Below, piece after piece: positions 35,896-46,401 of a DNA stretch of 64,000 bases (positions within the stretch are counted from its first letter, which is position 1; every line of letters starts with the position of its first letter). Where the stretch lies: assembly GCA_020466095.1 (NCBI GenBank), contig CM035808.1:8835012-8899011 (forward strand), written 5' to 3'. The notes under the pieces are model-generated. The model worked only from the letters and a program-made list of their open reading frames with translations, was not told the DNA's origin and did no database searches. A program made the position numbers and the translations under genes. This DNA comes from Chlorops oryzae. Lineage: Eukaryota > Arthropoda > Insecta > Diptera > Chloropidae.

Positions 35896-36763
35896 ATGGA
35901 AGATTCGGGGTTAGTGCAATGTCCTTATGAACCATCGCATCGAATTTTACCTTTAAGGATTCAAGTGCATTTAGTTCGATGCAGGAAAAATCATAAAAAT
36001 GTACCGAAAGTAACGTGTCCGTTTAATGTAACACATGTTTTGAATAAGCCGGAACTTGATGTAAGTACTTCAGCGTGATACAAGAAAACAAGATAGCGCC
36101 ATTTCGGCTGCCGCTATTTTGAAGAATTCTCTCAGAGAGCAAAAATGACGAAACCAATAAAAGAGAGCGTGCCATTGTTGTTGTTTCCCATGCTATTCTA
36201 CGACTTTTTATCTTAAAATCCCAATATTTCTTTTAATTTTTATTATTTATTATCGATTTTTGCATTAGTATGTAGAGAAATGTGCCAAGAAAAATTAAAA
36301 ATTCAGCCGATTTAACTATGCAAAAAAAAAACACCAACAACATTTCAACAGTTTTAATTTGTTTCGTCGTCGGCCTGAAGTGGCGCTATCTTATTTTCTT
36401 GTATCAACGACTTCAGTTTTTATTTTCATTTTATGTAATGCTATAAGTCAGATATTTATATTTTGCATTTCTCTTTGCTAGTATCATGTTACGGTTTGCC
36501 CCGAGCGTGCGGTTTTCGAAAAGTTCAAATACGTAGAGCAGCTGGCTACAAAGAGCCAGGAAGAACCAAAGCCCGCAACTCCAGTTACTACGGAGGGATC
36601 AGAAAATTGGGACGACGAACCCGATGCAGCAACGTACAATCCAATGGCGTATGCAGAAAATGCGAAAATCTTGCGAAATCTTCAGGGAGGAACTCCAAGC
36701 GAGCGCAAGGCGTTCCGTAGGCAGGAACGCCAGCGTTTGCTTAACATAAAACAACCAAAATGA
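35896..36763 (+). CDS. GTSF1-like double CHHC zinc-finger protein A
   Basis: Exons 35896-36060 and 36482-36763; 148 residues. Two CHHC fingers: C9, H15, H25, C29 and C41, H47, H57, C61, both C-x5-H-x9-H-x3-C, the U11-48K/GTSF1 finger. The acidic tail has GSENWDDEPD, the tryptophan motif through which GTSF1 proteins contact PIWI. A basic C-terminus (ERKAFRRQERQRLL) is extra. Family role: Drosophila Asterix and mouse GTSF1 are RNA-binding cofactors of PIWI, needed for transposon silencing and stimulating PIWI slicing. The intron, one codon before the third ligand of finger 2, contains a MITE starting 13 bp after the donor. First of four related genes in 9.5 kb. Confidence 0.9.
36074..36408. mobile_element. 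MITE of the CATGATACAAG family, copy 1
   Basis: Ends TGATACAAGAAAACAAGATA and complement; the outermost CATG is mutated on both sides. Flanks TACTTCAG and GACTTCAG are an 8-bp duplication with one mismatch. 335 bp, within the intron of GTSF1-like gene A; the host splice donor lies 13 bp to its left. Confidence 0.85.
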
Positions 36764-37145
36764 ATACTTTATACTATCTATTAGCAGATATTCTTAAGTT
36801 CCTCTTCACATAGTTTTTGTTTGTAAATTTGTGCTTCCGTATATTTTTATGTTCAATTATTCAACATTTTGTAAAACAATTCAAAAAGTACATGCCATAT
36901 TCACACTTGGCTGCGATACGTATTAGTTCGAACCGTGCTTAATTAACATGGTTTGAGATCTGTCATATCACGCATATTAATATTTAGAATACTTATTTCT
37001 GACACTGTGAAATCTCATTGTTCTTGTAGGTAAGTCCACATATAGTAAACATTTTGAGAAAGGCTTATGTTTTTACAGTCTTTGCTGAGCTCTTTTGACT
37101 TAAAATTATATAAATTGGTTTTTTAATTAAGTATTCGAATCATTA
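36764..37145. other. Intergenic, no feature seen
   Basis: AT-rich DNA after GTSF1-like gene A; I see nothing beyond its 3' flank. Confidence 0.4.
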
Positions 37146-37314
37146 GGGGTATTCACAAAGGCGTCGGAAAATAGGAAAGTTGTAAAATCGGAAATTTTTA
37201 ACTGCTTAAAAAGTTGTGTAAGATACAAAAAAAAGTTTAAAAAATTTTTAAGAAGTCGAAATTTTCCGATTTTCCGACTTTCCAACGATTTTAACACATC
37301 TTTGTGAATACCCC
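37146..37314. mobile_element. MITE with GGGGTATTCACAAAG ends, second copy
   Basis: GGGGTATTCACAAAGGCGTC at the left and CTTTGTGAATACCCC at the right, with inner inverted TTCCGAC blocks. Same family as 17510-17663. Confidence 0.85.
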
Positions 37315-37439
37315 TCTATTCTATTACAATTCGAATTTAAATATTTTTTGTAATTCTATGCATTAGTGTTATAAGAAATGATCAAATAAAATCTGTAAAG
37401 AAAATGCGATTTTTTGAAAAGCCAGTGCCAGGCTTGGAA

Positions 37440-37525
37440 CAATACACTCCGTTTCGCCTGTGCCGGGAATCTAACCTCGGACCCGGGATCAAGAGCATAG
37501 CACGCATCCCCTACGCTATCCCAGA
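37440..37525 (-). repeat. tRNA-derived SINE-like block
   Basis: On the minus strand, TAGCGTAGGGGATGCG is A-box-like and GGTTAGATTCCCGG B-box-like, about 35 bp apart, within a sequence starting TGGCTCTGGGA. No clean cloverleaf forms. A tRNA-derived SINE is inferred. Confidence 0.45.
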
Positions 37526-37660
37526 GCCACACAAAGTTCTATAAATATGCTCTAAATATGGAATTTTAATTTTGTGTTTCATTGAAAATTTTTCCGGAAT
37601 TCGGAGTACATGAACTTCTCGTTTAAATCCTTCGAGATTCCATAAGTTCAGCTATGTGTG

Positions 37661-38204
37661 CAGTGGCGTGTCCAGAGAAATACTGCTTTGATAGTGCTTA
37701 TATTTTCCACAGTGGTATATTGAACAATTATAAGACATTAACCCAAAAATTTTTTGGGTGGGCTAGAGGAAGTTTAGAGAGTTATGGACCAAAAACCAAA
37801 AAAATCCGAAAATTTCATAACGTCCGATTTTGATGAAAATTTATATATAGAATAAGTGAAAAATTCTAAGAATTTAAGCACTAAAATTTTTTCAAAAAAC
37901 TGATCCTTTCTGGACCAGTTTGGAACTATACCCTAACTAGACTAGTTGTAATCGGTTTCTTGAAAAAATTTTGACGCCAAAATGCTTAGCATTTTCCGCT
38001 TATTCTATATATAAATTTTCATCCAAATCGGACGCCATAAATTTTTCGGATTTTTTTGGTTTTTGGTCCATAACTCTCTAAACTTCCTCTAGCCCCCCCC
38101 CCCAAAAAAAAAAAAATTTTGGGTTAATGTCTTATAATTGTTCAATATACCACTGTGGAAAATATAAGCACTATCAAAGCAGTATTTCTCTAGACACGCC
38201 ACTG
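37661..38204. mobile_element. hAT foldback MITE with 8-bp target duplication
   Basis: Ends CAGTGGCGTGTCCAGAGAAA and complement, with inverted arms of over 200 bp. TATGTGTG is duplicated exactly at 37653-37660 and 38205-38212. CAGTGG ends and 8-bp targets are hAT features. 544 bp. Confidence 0.92.
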
Positions 38205-38445
38205 TATGTGTGGAATTTAAATGCTTTGAATTTATAATTTCGGATAAAGTTTGCATAATCCTAAATTTTGTTTGTTACTTTCAAATGATCATTTATACTA
38301 TGTCGTCCAGCATGTTCGAGCGTCTATATGGTCCAATGGTCTAATGTGTCTTATAAACATTTTCTCTCACTGTGAATTAAACTTTTAATTCAAAACCAAA
38401 ATATAACAGCAGTGTTTAAATCACATTATTTCAATTTCATCGAAA

Positions 38446-39744
38446 ATGTCTTTTAATAGAGCGCCAGCAATCGTGAGTAATGTCGCAAGGAAGATCTTAA
38501 GTAAGTAAAAATTAATTGCAACATACCTATGTATAAAAAAGTAAAAGTACAAAGTCTAAAATCGAATTTATAGCCAACAACAAAAGTCTCAATATTATGC
38601 GTAACATGAGCTCCCACTCCCATGAGGTATCACAGAGCACCGAATCAATTCAAAACTTTAAGACACTTCAGATAACAACGCCGCAACCATTCGTGTTCCA
38701 TGTTGAGCTTAATCGTCCAAAATACTACAATTCTATGAACAGAGAAATGTGGATGTACGTAAAGATCAATGTTCAATTAGAACAAAAGAATTGAATTTTG
38801 AAGATTTGATTTCATTTCAGAGAGTTCAAGGAATGTTTCGAAGGACTCGCAACAAATCCCGATTGTAGAGTTATTGTACTATCAGCCAAAGGTAATTTAT
38901 AGGACGTTGTAATAATATTTTTTTATTGGACCAATTACTCAATCAATTTAGGAAAACATTTTTGCGCTGGTATCGATTTGAATAGCTTTATGGAATTAGG
39001 CCAAGAACTGAGCGAAGTTGATGATGTTGCAAGGAAAGGTGTTATATTGGAACGTCTAATTAAACAATATCAAGTAAGTGAGATGATGTCAGAAGATTGA
39101 TTGAATGGAAAATAATATTTGAAAATAATTTAATAAATTCATAAAATCAGGACTCCTTTTCATCGATAGAGCTGTGCCCGAAACCCGTTATTGCCGCCAT
39201 TCATCATGGTTGCATTGGAGCTGGTGTTGATATGGTTACAGCCGCTGATATACGTTATTGCACAGAAGATGCATTCTTTCAAGTCAAGGAAGTTGATATC
39301 GGTTTGGCTGCGGATGTTGGGACCTTGCAACGTCTTCCGAAGGCAATCGGGAGTGCTTCTTTAGCTCGAGAGCTTTGCCTTACTGGTCGTCGTTTGGAGA
39401 GCGGTGAAGGGCACGCATGTGGGCTTGTAAATAAAGTATTTCCAGACAAGGATTCATTGCTTAAGGGTGCCTTGCACATTGCGGCTACTATTGCTGAAAA
39501 ATCTCCGATAGCAGTACAGGCCACGAAAACGAATTTAGTTTACTCACAAAGCCGTCCGAACAACGAAGGGCTTGATCACATTGTATGTAATTAATAATTT
39601 TTTGTTTGTCATTTTAATGAATTTTTTTATTTTATTTTTATGTAGCGTGGTATAAACAAATTGAATTTGCAGTCTGAAGATTTGGCTAATGCAGCTGCAC
39701 ACCAATTGACAAAGGGAGAAAAGCCGGTTTTCTCGAAATTATAA
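38446..39744 (+). CDS. Delta(3,5)-delta(2,4)-dienoyl-CoA isomerase (ECH1-like)
   Basis: Six exons: 38446-38500, 38574-38754, 38821-38891, 38952-39073, 39151-39582, 39646-39744; 319 residues, all phases agree. Crotonase fold: HVELNRPKYYNSMN, VIVLSAKGKHFCAGIDL (oxyanion-hole strand), KPVIAAIHHGCIGAGVD, and AADIRYCTEDAFFQVKEVDI followed by GLAADVGTLQRLPK with the acidic residues typical of ECH1. It shifts double bonds of dienoyl-CoA in unsaturated fatty acid beta-oxidation. The C-terminus is KPVFSKL, so the last three residues are a peroxisomal PTS1 signal; the N-terminus is basic and hydroxyl-rich (MSFNRAPAIVSNVARK) and could be a mitochondrial presequence, so dual targeting as in other ECH1 proteins is likely. 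Not functionally tied to the GTSF1-like neighbours. Confidence 0.93.
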
Positions 39745-39997
39745 ATTATACCTAAGAATCGCTATGTATTAAGACTGTATTTTTTTTTTTATAAGAAGGA
39801 TATTTTCAAATGGTCTTTTTATCTCTTTTAATTTTTTTTTGAATTTTTGTAATATGAACAATATTTCTTTTAAAAAAATAAAATATTGCATTTTGTACTA
39901 AAAATTCCATTCCAAAAAGATATGCGTGTCTAAAAATTAACCATGCCAAAAATAATTCAGCAAAAGCGGAAAGACCGGAGTAATTAAAAAAAAAAAA

Positions 39998-40860
39998 CAA
40001 GTAAGGGTGTTATAGTCAGGCGAGCCTGACAATAGAATACCCGACACAGACTCACGTGTTCAAATAATTTTAATATCAAGAGGTGTTTAAGGCCATAAGA
40101 GGCCCCATATACCGACTTTTGTTAAATTTTTTTTATGAAAACTGCCCATTTGCCACGCCCACTTTTCCAATTCTTTTGAATTCTAATTGGAGGCTTAATT
40201 ATACGCTCAAATTCTAAGTTTCATTGAAATATTTCGAAAAAGTCCGATTTTGAGGCAGTTTTGGGATTTTTGTGACAGACCCTAGTACTAGAGGTACCCT
40301 TAATAATGGTCCGATCGAAAAAAATTTTGGGGAGGATGTTTGTGGCTACATACGAGGCATAAGTGCCAAATTTCGTTCAAGTCCCATTTGAATTTCGGGT
40401 GTAGGAGAGAATTTTCAAAAAACGCCCTTCTGCCACGCCCACTTTTCCAATTTTTTGAAATCGTATTACTTGCCTTTAAACATGTTCAAATATCAAATTT
40501 CATCAAAATATCTTGAAGGACTTCGATTTTAGAGCAGTTTTTGTGATTTTCGTAACAGACCCTAGTACTGGAGGTACCCCTAAAAATGGTCCGATCGGGT
40601 CCATTCTCGAACTTGTTCTTACTCATGTCCCCGTTAGCACGCATACCAAATTTCTTCAAGATAGCTCAACTCCTTCGATAAGATAACTGTATACAAACAG
40701 ACAGACAGACAGACAGACGACGGACATGTCTAAATCGAATCTCCTGGTGACGCTGATCATTTCTATATACATTTTGTATAGTCTATCTCGACTGGTTCTG
40801 GGTGTTACACACAACCCAACAAACGCAATATACCCTCGACACAGAGTGTGTCGGGTATAA
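39998..40860. repeat. Dispersed element with GACAGACCCTAGTACTGGAG blocks, copy 1
   Basis: Begins CAAGTAAGGGTGTTATAGTC and ends GAGTGTGTCGGGTATAA, with short complementary ends (ATACCCGACACAGACTC at the left). It contains two internal direct repeats with CTGCCACGCCCACTTTTCCA and GACCCTAGTACTRGAGGTACC, then (GACA)n. It is 85-90% alike by eye to 52510-53398. Non-coding; class unknown. Confidence 0.7.
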
Positions 40861-41126
40861 AAATTGTGCATCACATTAAAAACGCCAATTCTTAAAACGG
40901 AGTAGATTCGCATAAAAAAGTAGTGACGAATTAGATTTCAAATTTTTTTCAAAAAACGGAGTAAATCTACTCCAATCGGTGCAAAGTGTGAACGCTGGTA
41001 TATACAGACACTACTCGGTACTCAGTTCGACCACTCGTTAGAGTTTATTTTTAGTGCTGAGTTGGCTTCATAACGGTTTCATTGAATTCCGCTCAGGTTT
41101 TTGTAATTTGATAACTGTAAGAGAAA

Positions 41127-41509
41127 ATGTTCAGTTCTGACGACGAAGACGATCTCACTTCCTGTCCGTACGATCCAGCACACCGCTTTTTGCGAAAACG
41201 CCTCCAGGCACATCTCATACGATGCCGTAAAAATCATCCTGACGTAGAATTACAAAAATGCCCTTTCAATGCATGTCACTTAATTCCAGAACCGGAATTC
41301 ATTGTAAGTAAATTCTTGAATCATTTATTGCGTTTAAAATAACCAAAAAAAAAAAAAATAACACTCAAAAACCGCAGCAACATAAAGCAAGTTGTCCCGA
41401 TCGAAAGCTAGTTGATCATTACAAGTACGTGTTCGAAGATCAACTAAAGCAAGAAGAGCCTTTAAAGCATGATGCTTTTGATAAAGATGAAAATTGGGAC
41501 CTTAAATGA
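41127..41509 (+). CDS. GTSF1-like double CHHC zinc-finger protein B
   Basis: Exons 41127-41303 and 41378-41509; intron 74 bp; 102 residues, near the minimal GTSF1 size. Ligands are C13, H19, H29, C33 and C45, H51, H61, C65 with family spacing. It ends DENWDLK, so the tryptophan motif is at the very C-terminus. The acidic start MFSSDDEDD matches the MFGIESDSD starts of genes C and D, placing it closer to them than to A. Intact frame, with AATAAA at about 41557. Role as for the family: PIWI cofactor, inferred. Confidence 0.9.
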
Positions 41510-41843
41510 TGAAGAAGTTATTTAAACTGTGATCGTCTACTGAATTCATGCATAATAAAACATCCAATCATTATTATTTAACGTCTTTCTATTCGACACA
41601 TGATTGTAAGTGAACCGAAAATATGTCCGTTATATTATTTTGTATTGCATTGGCTTTTTTTTTTTTTTTTGAAATTAACTAACCTATCTTTAAACTGCCT
41701 CAAAGCCGTATTGACCTAGGTCTGATGTTGTTTTTGAGGGATTGTTATTGGCAATCGAATCGCTGACCATGCACTTTTCGACTCGAGTTTCAGGTGTTTT
41801 CATTGATTTTGTATTTGTCAATGGGTTGCTTATTGCTTTTAAC

Positions 41844-42076
41844 CATGATACAAGAAAACAAGATAGCGCCACTTCAGTACCGCTATTTTGAGGTTCTCTC
41901 TGAGAGCCGAAAATTGAGTTTGTGATGTCACTGAGCTAGAAATTGTTGTTGTTTCCCATGCTATTCAAAAAAGTAAAAAGCCGGTTTAACCATGGGAAAC
42001 AACAACAACGAATCGCGATTTTGAGTTTGTGACATTTCCTCTCTCAAGTGGCGCTATCTTGTTTTCTTGTATCATG
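41844..42076. mobile_element. MITE of the CATGATACAAG family, copy 2
   Basis: Ends CATGATACAAGAAAACAAGA and complement. GCTTTTAAC is duplicated exactly at 41835-41843 and 42077-42085 (9 bp). 233 bp. Confidence 0.92.
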
Positions 42077-42541
42077 GCTTTTAACATGCTTCATTTGATC
42101 GTATGAATATATCGCAGTACATTCCTTCCGACGCTTGTACAAAAAGTGTTTGAATATAAATTATGCGCGCCACCGCAATCCTCCTAAGATAAACAGCTTG
42201 TAGTAAAAATAAAACAAGTCGTTTTTCATGCAGATTCGCTGACTACGAAGATACTTTTTATTTTATAACTCGAATGAGATTTTATATGTATATATATACT
42301 TCTATAGCGAACAAAGGAATCAAATACTTTAATTCTTAATGAATAAGAAATTTATAAAATGTGTAAAAGCGTATAAATCAAGTCAAGTTTAAATGGCAAA
42401 TACAAAAAAAAAAAAAAAAAAATATACATTAAGCTATCAAGTAAAAATCTTAATTTACAAAAAATCAAATCTGGTAAAATGAAACAATCGGATAAATGGT
42501 AAATAGAAAATTAAAACAAACAGCAAGGGATTTTTGTTTAC

Positions 42542-43386
42542 TCAGCAATTGAAGCTGCCTTTGTAGTCCTCATCATTGGTCTTATAATACGGATCGTCGT
42601 CTAAGTCGTACATCGGTATTTCTATGGAATTAAAATCATCAGGCTTTGGTGGCGGCTCATATTTTCGTAATGGCTGCTCATATTTTCGTGATGGCGGCAC
42701 ATATTTTCGTGATGGGAATTCGTATTTTAGTGATGACGGCTCATATTTTAGTGATGGCGGCTCATATCTTCGTGATGGGAACTCATATTTTAGTGGTGGC
42801 AGCAGCTCATATTTTAGTGATGACGGTGCAGAGGATCTTGAAATGTTTGCAGAATACCCCGAAGATGTTGCAGGATCGTTTTCATAAGGTCTATACACTG
42901 GTGAACGAGAACGCGATCGTTCCATCGACCATTCTCTTTTGAGTGCTCTTATATTCGGCTTCCTTTCAAGCTTTATATTTGCAGCCTCAATGAATCTTTT
43001 CGGCTTGAAATCCGGTGCCTCTGTATCGTCCCAGTTTTCTTCGTCTTCTATCTTTTCATGCCTAATGATTTCCTCTTGTTTCGGGCGATCTTCAGCTTTG
43101 TACATATATTGTGTGATGAGTTTACGATCCGGGCATGTAGCTACGTGATTCTACCAAAAAGTCTTCGTATTTTAATATAACTACGTGGATAATTTAATTA
43201 ATTACTTACAACATACTCGGGTTCCGGTATCAAATGCGACAAATTGAATGGGCATTTCTGCAGCTCTACGTCGGGATGATATTTTCGGCATCGTATTAAA
43301 TGCGTCTGCAAGCGCTTTCGTAGAATGCGGTGTGCTTTATTGTATGGACATTCAACGATGTCACTATCACTCTCTATTCCGAACAT
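42542..43386 (-). CDS. GTSF1-like protein C with heptad-repeat tail
   Basis: Exons 43386-43210 and 43150-42542; intron 59 bp; 261 residues. The N-terminal 65 residues are two CHHC fingers (C13, H19, H29, C33; C45, H51, H61, C65). The tryptophan motif DEENWDDTEAP has W99. An SR-like stretch (ERSRSRSPVYRP) follows, and residues about 171-227 are eight tandem 7-residue repeats of the form (L/R)KYE-P-P-S, encoded by 42647-42817. The extreme C-terminus is acidic (YDLDDDPYY). Usual GTSF1 proteins are 100-170 residues, so this is a long-tailed member. Same orientation and N-terminus as gene D, 1.1 kb away: a tandem duplicate pair. The tail's function is unknown. Confidence 0.88.
42647..42817 (-). 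repeat. 21-bp coding minisatellite
   Basis: Eight copies of a 21-bp unit in frame within GTSF1-like gene C, encoding KYE-rich heptads. Prone to length change. Confidence 0.85.
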
Positions 43387-44446
43387 TTCCTAATGATACA
43401 GACACACAAAGGCGCTTGTCGTTCAAGCTGATAGCTGTCAACTGACTAAACAATGTTGGTTGATGTTGGTGTTGGATGAATAACTATCGATACTCGCGAT
43501 TTTTTTGAACACTTAAAGTGCCTGGGCCACGTTGCGACATGAATGGTACGACATCAAATGTGTATTGGTAGCATAAGAGTGCATATGTCCGCGCTTACAC
43601 TAGAGGGATCGTTTCTCCGGAATTTCTGAAATTCTCTTTTCAATTTTGAACATTGGCTTTTCATTACAAAATGCCTCTGGGTTTTATTTTATTTTTCGAG
43701 CTTACGCTGCGAAAACAGTGTCTCATTTGCACAGAACAAAATGCGATCACGATCACAACAATTGGATGCGCTCTGATCGTGACGTCATTCCGAGTATAAA
43801 ATCTTTTGATTTTAACATTTTAGTTTAATATTTTAGCTGCCTTCATGCATGCTATTTGGTATTAAAAACAGTGCAGCCCAACACGATCACTTCTTCAATA
43901 TTTATAATTTTTCACGTGCATGAGTACTTGGGCGAGTAATATGCACTGAAAAAAAAATATTTGAAGCGTTAACTTTTCATGGTTTTTTTTTTGTCTTTTA
44001 TTAATTGGTGGTTTGGTGAAATATATTTTTAGAAAAAAAAAAATTTTCTACCAACTGAGTGACTATAGATTCGCTTGGCATAATAGTTTTTATTTTGGAA
44101 ATGGCAGAAAAACTTGCGACGCTCCGCCCGCGATATTAACGATTGAATAAGAAACTGCGTGCGAGTTGAGACTGCAAGCGAAACTATGAGTGCGAAATAA
44201 TTATTCAAAAAATTATTATTTTAAATGAAATATATTTTTCTATTTTTCTTCAAATATTTCTTTATAAGTTAATATAAAAATCAGCTATCTAAATTTTCAA
44301 ATAAAAGCAAAAACCACATCAAAAGAAAAACGAGAACAGCGCCTCATCTCTTTCTCCCTTTCTCTCTCTCACTCTTTCTCTCGTTGTTTTAACGCAACCT
44401 CGTTTTATTGTATAATGACGCTTCTTAATTCTATCGTGTCCTTTTT
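43387..44446. other. Intergenic between GTSF1-like genes C and D
   Basis: No gene seen. Contains poly-A runs and a CT-rich microsatellite (about 44346-44386). Confidence 0.4.
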
Positions 44447-44511
44447 ATGTTACAAAATATTTTTTTATTGGTGGATAAGTTTATTGTTAAAATCGCTCAA
44501 CCACCGGGTCA

Positions 44512-45384
44512 TTACACCGGTGAACGAGAACGTGATCGTGACAATTCTCTCTTAAGTTCTTGTATATTTGGTTTCATTTCAGTTTTTATATTTTCAGCCT
44601 TAATCAATATTTTTGGCTTGAAAGCCGATGCCTCTGTATCGTCCCAGATTTCTTCGCCTTTTATTTTTTCGTGCTTAATGATTCCCTCTTGCCGCGAGCG
44701 ACCTGGTCTATACCTCGGTGAACGAGAACGTGATCGTGACAATTCTCTCTTAAGTACTTGTATATTTGGTTTCATTTCAGTTTTTATATTTTCAGCCTTA
44801 ATCAATATTTTTGGCTTGAAAGCCGGTGCCTCTGTACCGTCCCAGATTTCTTCGAGCCTATCGATTTCCTCTTGTCGCGAGCGACCAGGTCTATACACCG
44901 GTGAACGAGAACGTGATCGTAACAATTCTCTCTTAAGTACTTGTATATTTGGTTTCTTTTCAGTTTTTATATTTTCAGCCTTAATAAATAATTTTGGCTT
45001 CAAGTCCGGTGCCTCTGTATCGTCCCAGTTTTCTTCGTCGTTTATTTTTTTGTGCCTAATGATTTCCTCCGGCCGCGGACGATCTTCAGCATTGTACATG
45101 TATTGTGTTATGAGTTTGCGATCCCGACATGTGGCTACGTGATTCTAGCAAGAAGTTTTCGGATTTTGGTGGAACTATAACTATACATAACTAAACAAAT
45201 TACTTACAACATATTCGGGTTCCGGGATTAAATGTGAAACATTGAACGGGCATTTTCGCAGCTCTACGTCGGGATGAGAATTACGGCATCGTATTAAATG
45301 CGTCTGCAAGCGTTTTCGTAGAATGCGGTGTGCTTTATTGTATGGACATGCAACGATGTCACTATCACTCTCTATTCCGAACAT
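44512..45384 (-). CDS. GTSF1-like protein D with triplicated tryptophan/SR tail
   Basis: Exons 45384-45208 and 45144-44512; intron 63 bp; 269 residues. The fingers are as in gene C (C13, H19, H29, C33; C45, H51, H61, C65). After residue 74 the tail is three tandem repeats of 61-66 residues, each with a tryptophan motif (DEENWDDTEAP W99, EEIWDGTEAP W160, EEIWDDTEAS W226), a KAENIKTEMKPNIQ-like helix and an RSRSRSP run. Tryptophans in this tail of GTSF1 bind PIWI proteins, so three potential docking sites are present. The stop is TAA where the other repeats have TAT, just after RSRSRSPV, so the third repeat ends early. Frame intact over the repeats, which argues for selection. Confidence 0.9.
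44520..45090 (-). repeat. Tandem repeat of about 183-198 bp, three copies
   Basis: Three in-frame copies within the tail exon of GTSF1-like gene D, with units starting near 45060, 44880 and 44690. They differ at scattered sites but keep the reading frame. Confidence 0.85.
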
Positions 45385-45769
45385 TTCTTAATGGTACAGA
45401 CAAATTCTCTGATAGCTGTCAATTGACTAAGAAATATTAGCTGATTGATGTGTGGGATATTGACAGACGTCTGGATCCAAATCTGAAATCTCTTTTGGGT
45501 TGATTCCAGTTTAAGGAATAGTCTAGACAGTCGTTCACTATCTCGCCGGTCACACATATGAAAAATGTTTCGAAAACATCCCATTTGAATGCATGAGAAA
45601 GAAAGAGAACCAAGGATTGTTTCGGAACATTGAACAAACAACCATCTCTTTTCTTCCCACGTCTTTCTCTACTTACAAATTGTTTCAAAACATGCTTTCA
45701 TACGTGTGACCGGTGAGTATCGAACCAAAAAAAAAAAATCACGATAGTGAAAAAAAGCATGTGTGCATT

Positions 45770-46379
45770 AAGGGCCCTTTATACGGTCATATATGTTCAC
45801 GAACTTAGCATGATGCAAAGTGTGTCATAAAAAAAACTTATTGTGTTTACATGGACGAACATGTCATAAAACTTCATTTCGTTTTAATTTCCAGCGAGAA
45901 AAGATGGCACACGCCATGATACAAGAAAACAAGATAGCACCACTTGAGAGAGGAAACGTCACAAACTCAAAACCGCGATTCGTTGTTGTGGTTTCCCATG
46001 TTAAACAGGCTTTTTACTTCTTTGAATAGCATGGGAAACAACAACAATTTCTAGCTCAGTGACATCACAAACTCAATTTTCGGCTCTCAGAGAGAACCTC
46101 AAAATAGCGGTACTGAAGTGGAGCTATCTTGTTTTCTTGTATCATGGCACACGCATTTGTAGCAGCACTTATTATCGACGATATATTTGATATATACTGT
46201 GTGCATGATGCAGCCATTTACATTATAAAGCTTGTTCGTCACACCGACAGAAAAATCAAAAATTTTTGAAAACCGGCGAGCATGTTGTAGAGCTTGCTTT
46301 TTTTTTTGCGTTTACACATTCATACTCTTCATCATACCCAACAAATCCACGAACATATATGAACGTATAAAGGGCCCTA
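45770..46379. mobile_element. Inverted-repeat element carrying a nested MITE
   Basis: Left end AAGGGCCCTTTATACGGTCA and right end TATAAAGGGCCCT; inside, CATATATGTTC pairs with GAACATATATG. The outer element is split by the 232-bp MITE at 45915-46146, so it is older. Confidence 0.7.
45915..46146. mobile_element. MITE of the CATGATACAAG family, copy 3
   Basis: Ends CATGATACAAGAAAACAAGA and complement. GCACACGC is duplicated exactly at 45907-45914 and 46147-46154 (8 bp). 232 bp. Confidence 0.92.
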
Positions 46380-46401
46380 TACACTGACAAAATGATCGAA
46401 T

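Noticed and set aside
42624..42942. Plus-strand open frames with repeated SYFRDGG and MVAAHIFV
   Set aside because: Antisense shadows of the 21-bp coding minisatellite in GTSF1-like gene C.
44447..45142. 231-codon open frame on the plus strand
   Set aside because: It is the antisense of the repeated tail exon of GTSF1-like gene D; the minus strand has the CHHC fingers, splice sites and conserved motifs.
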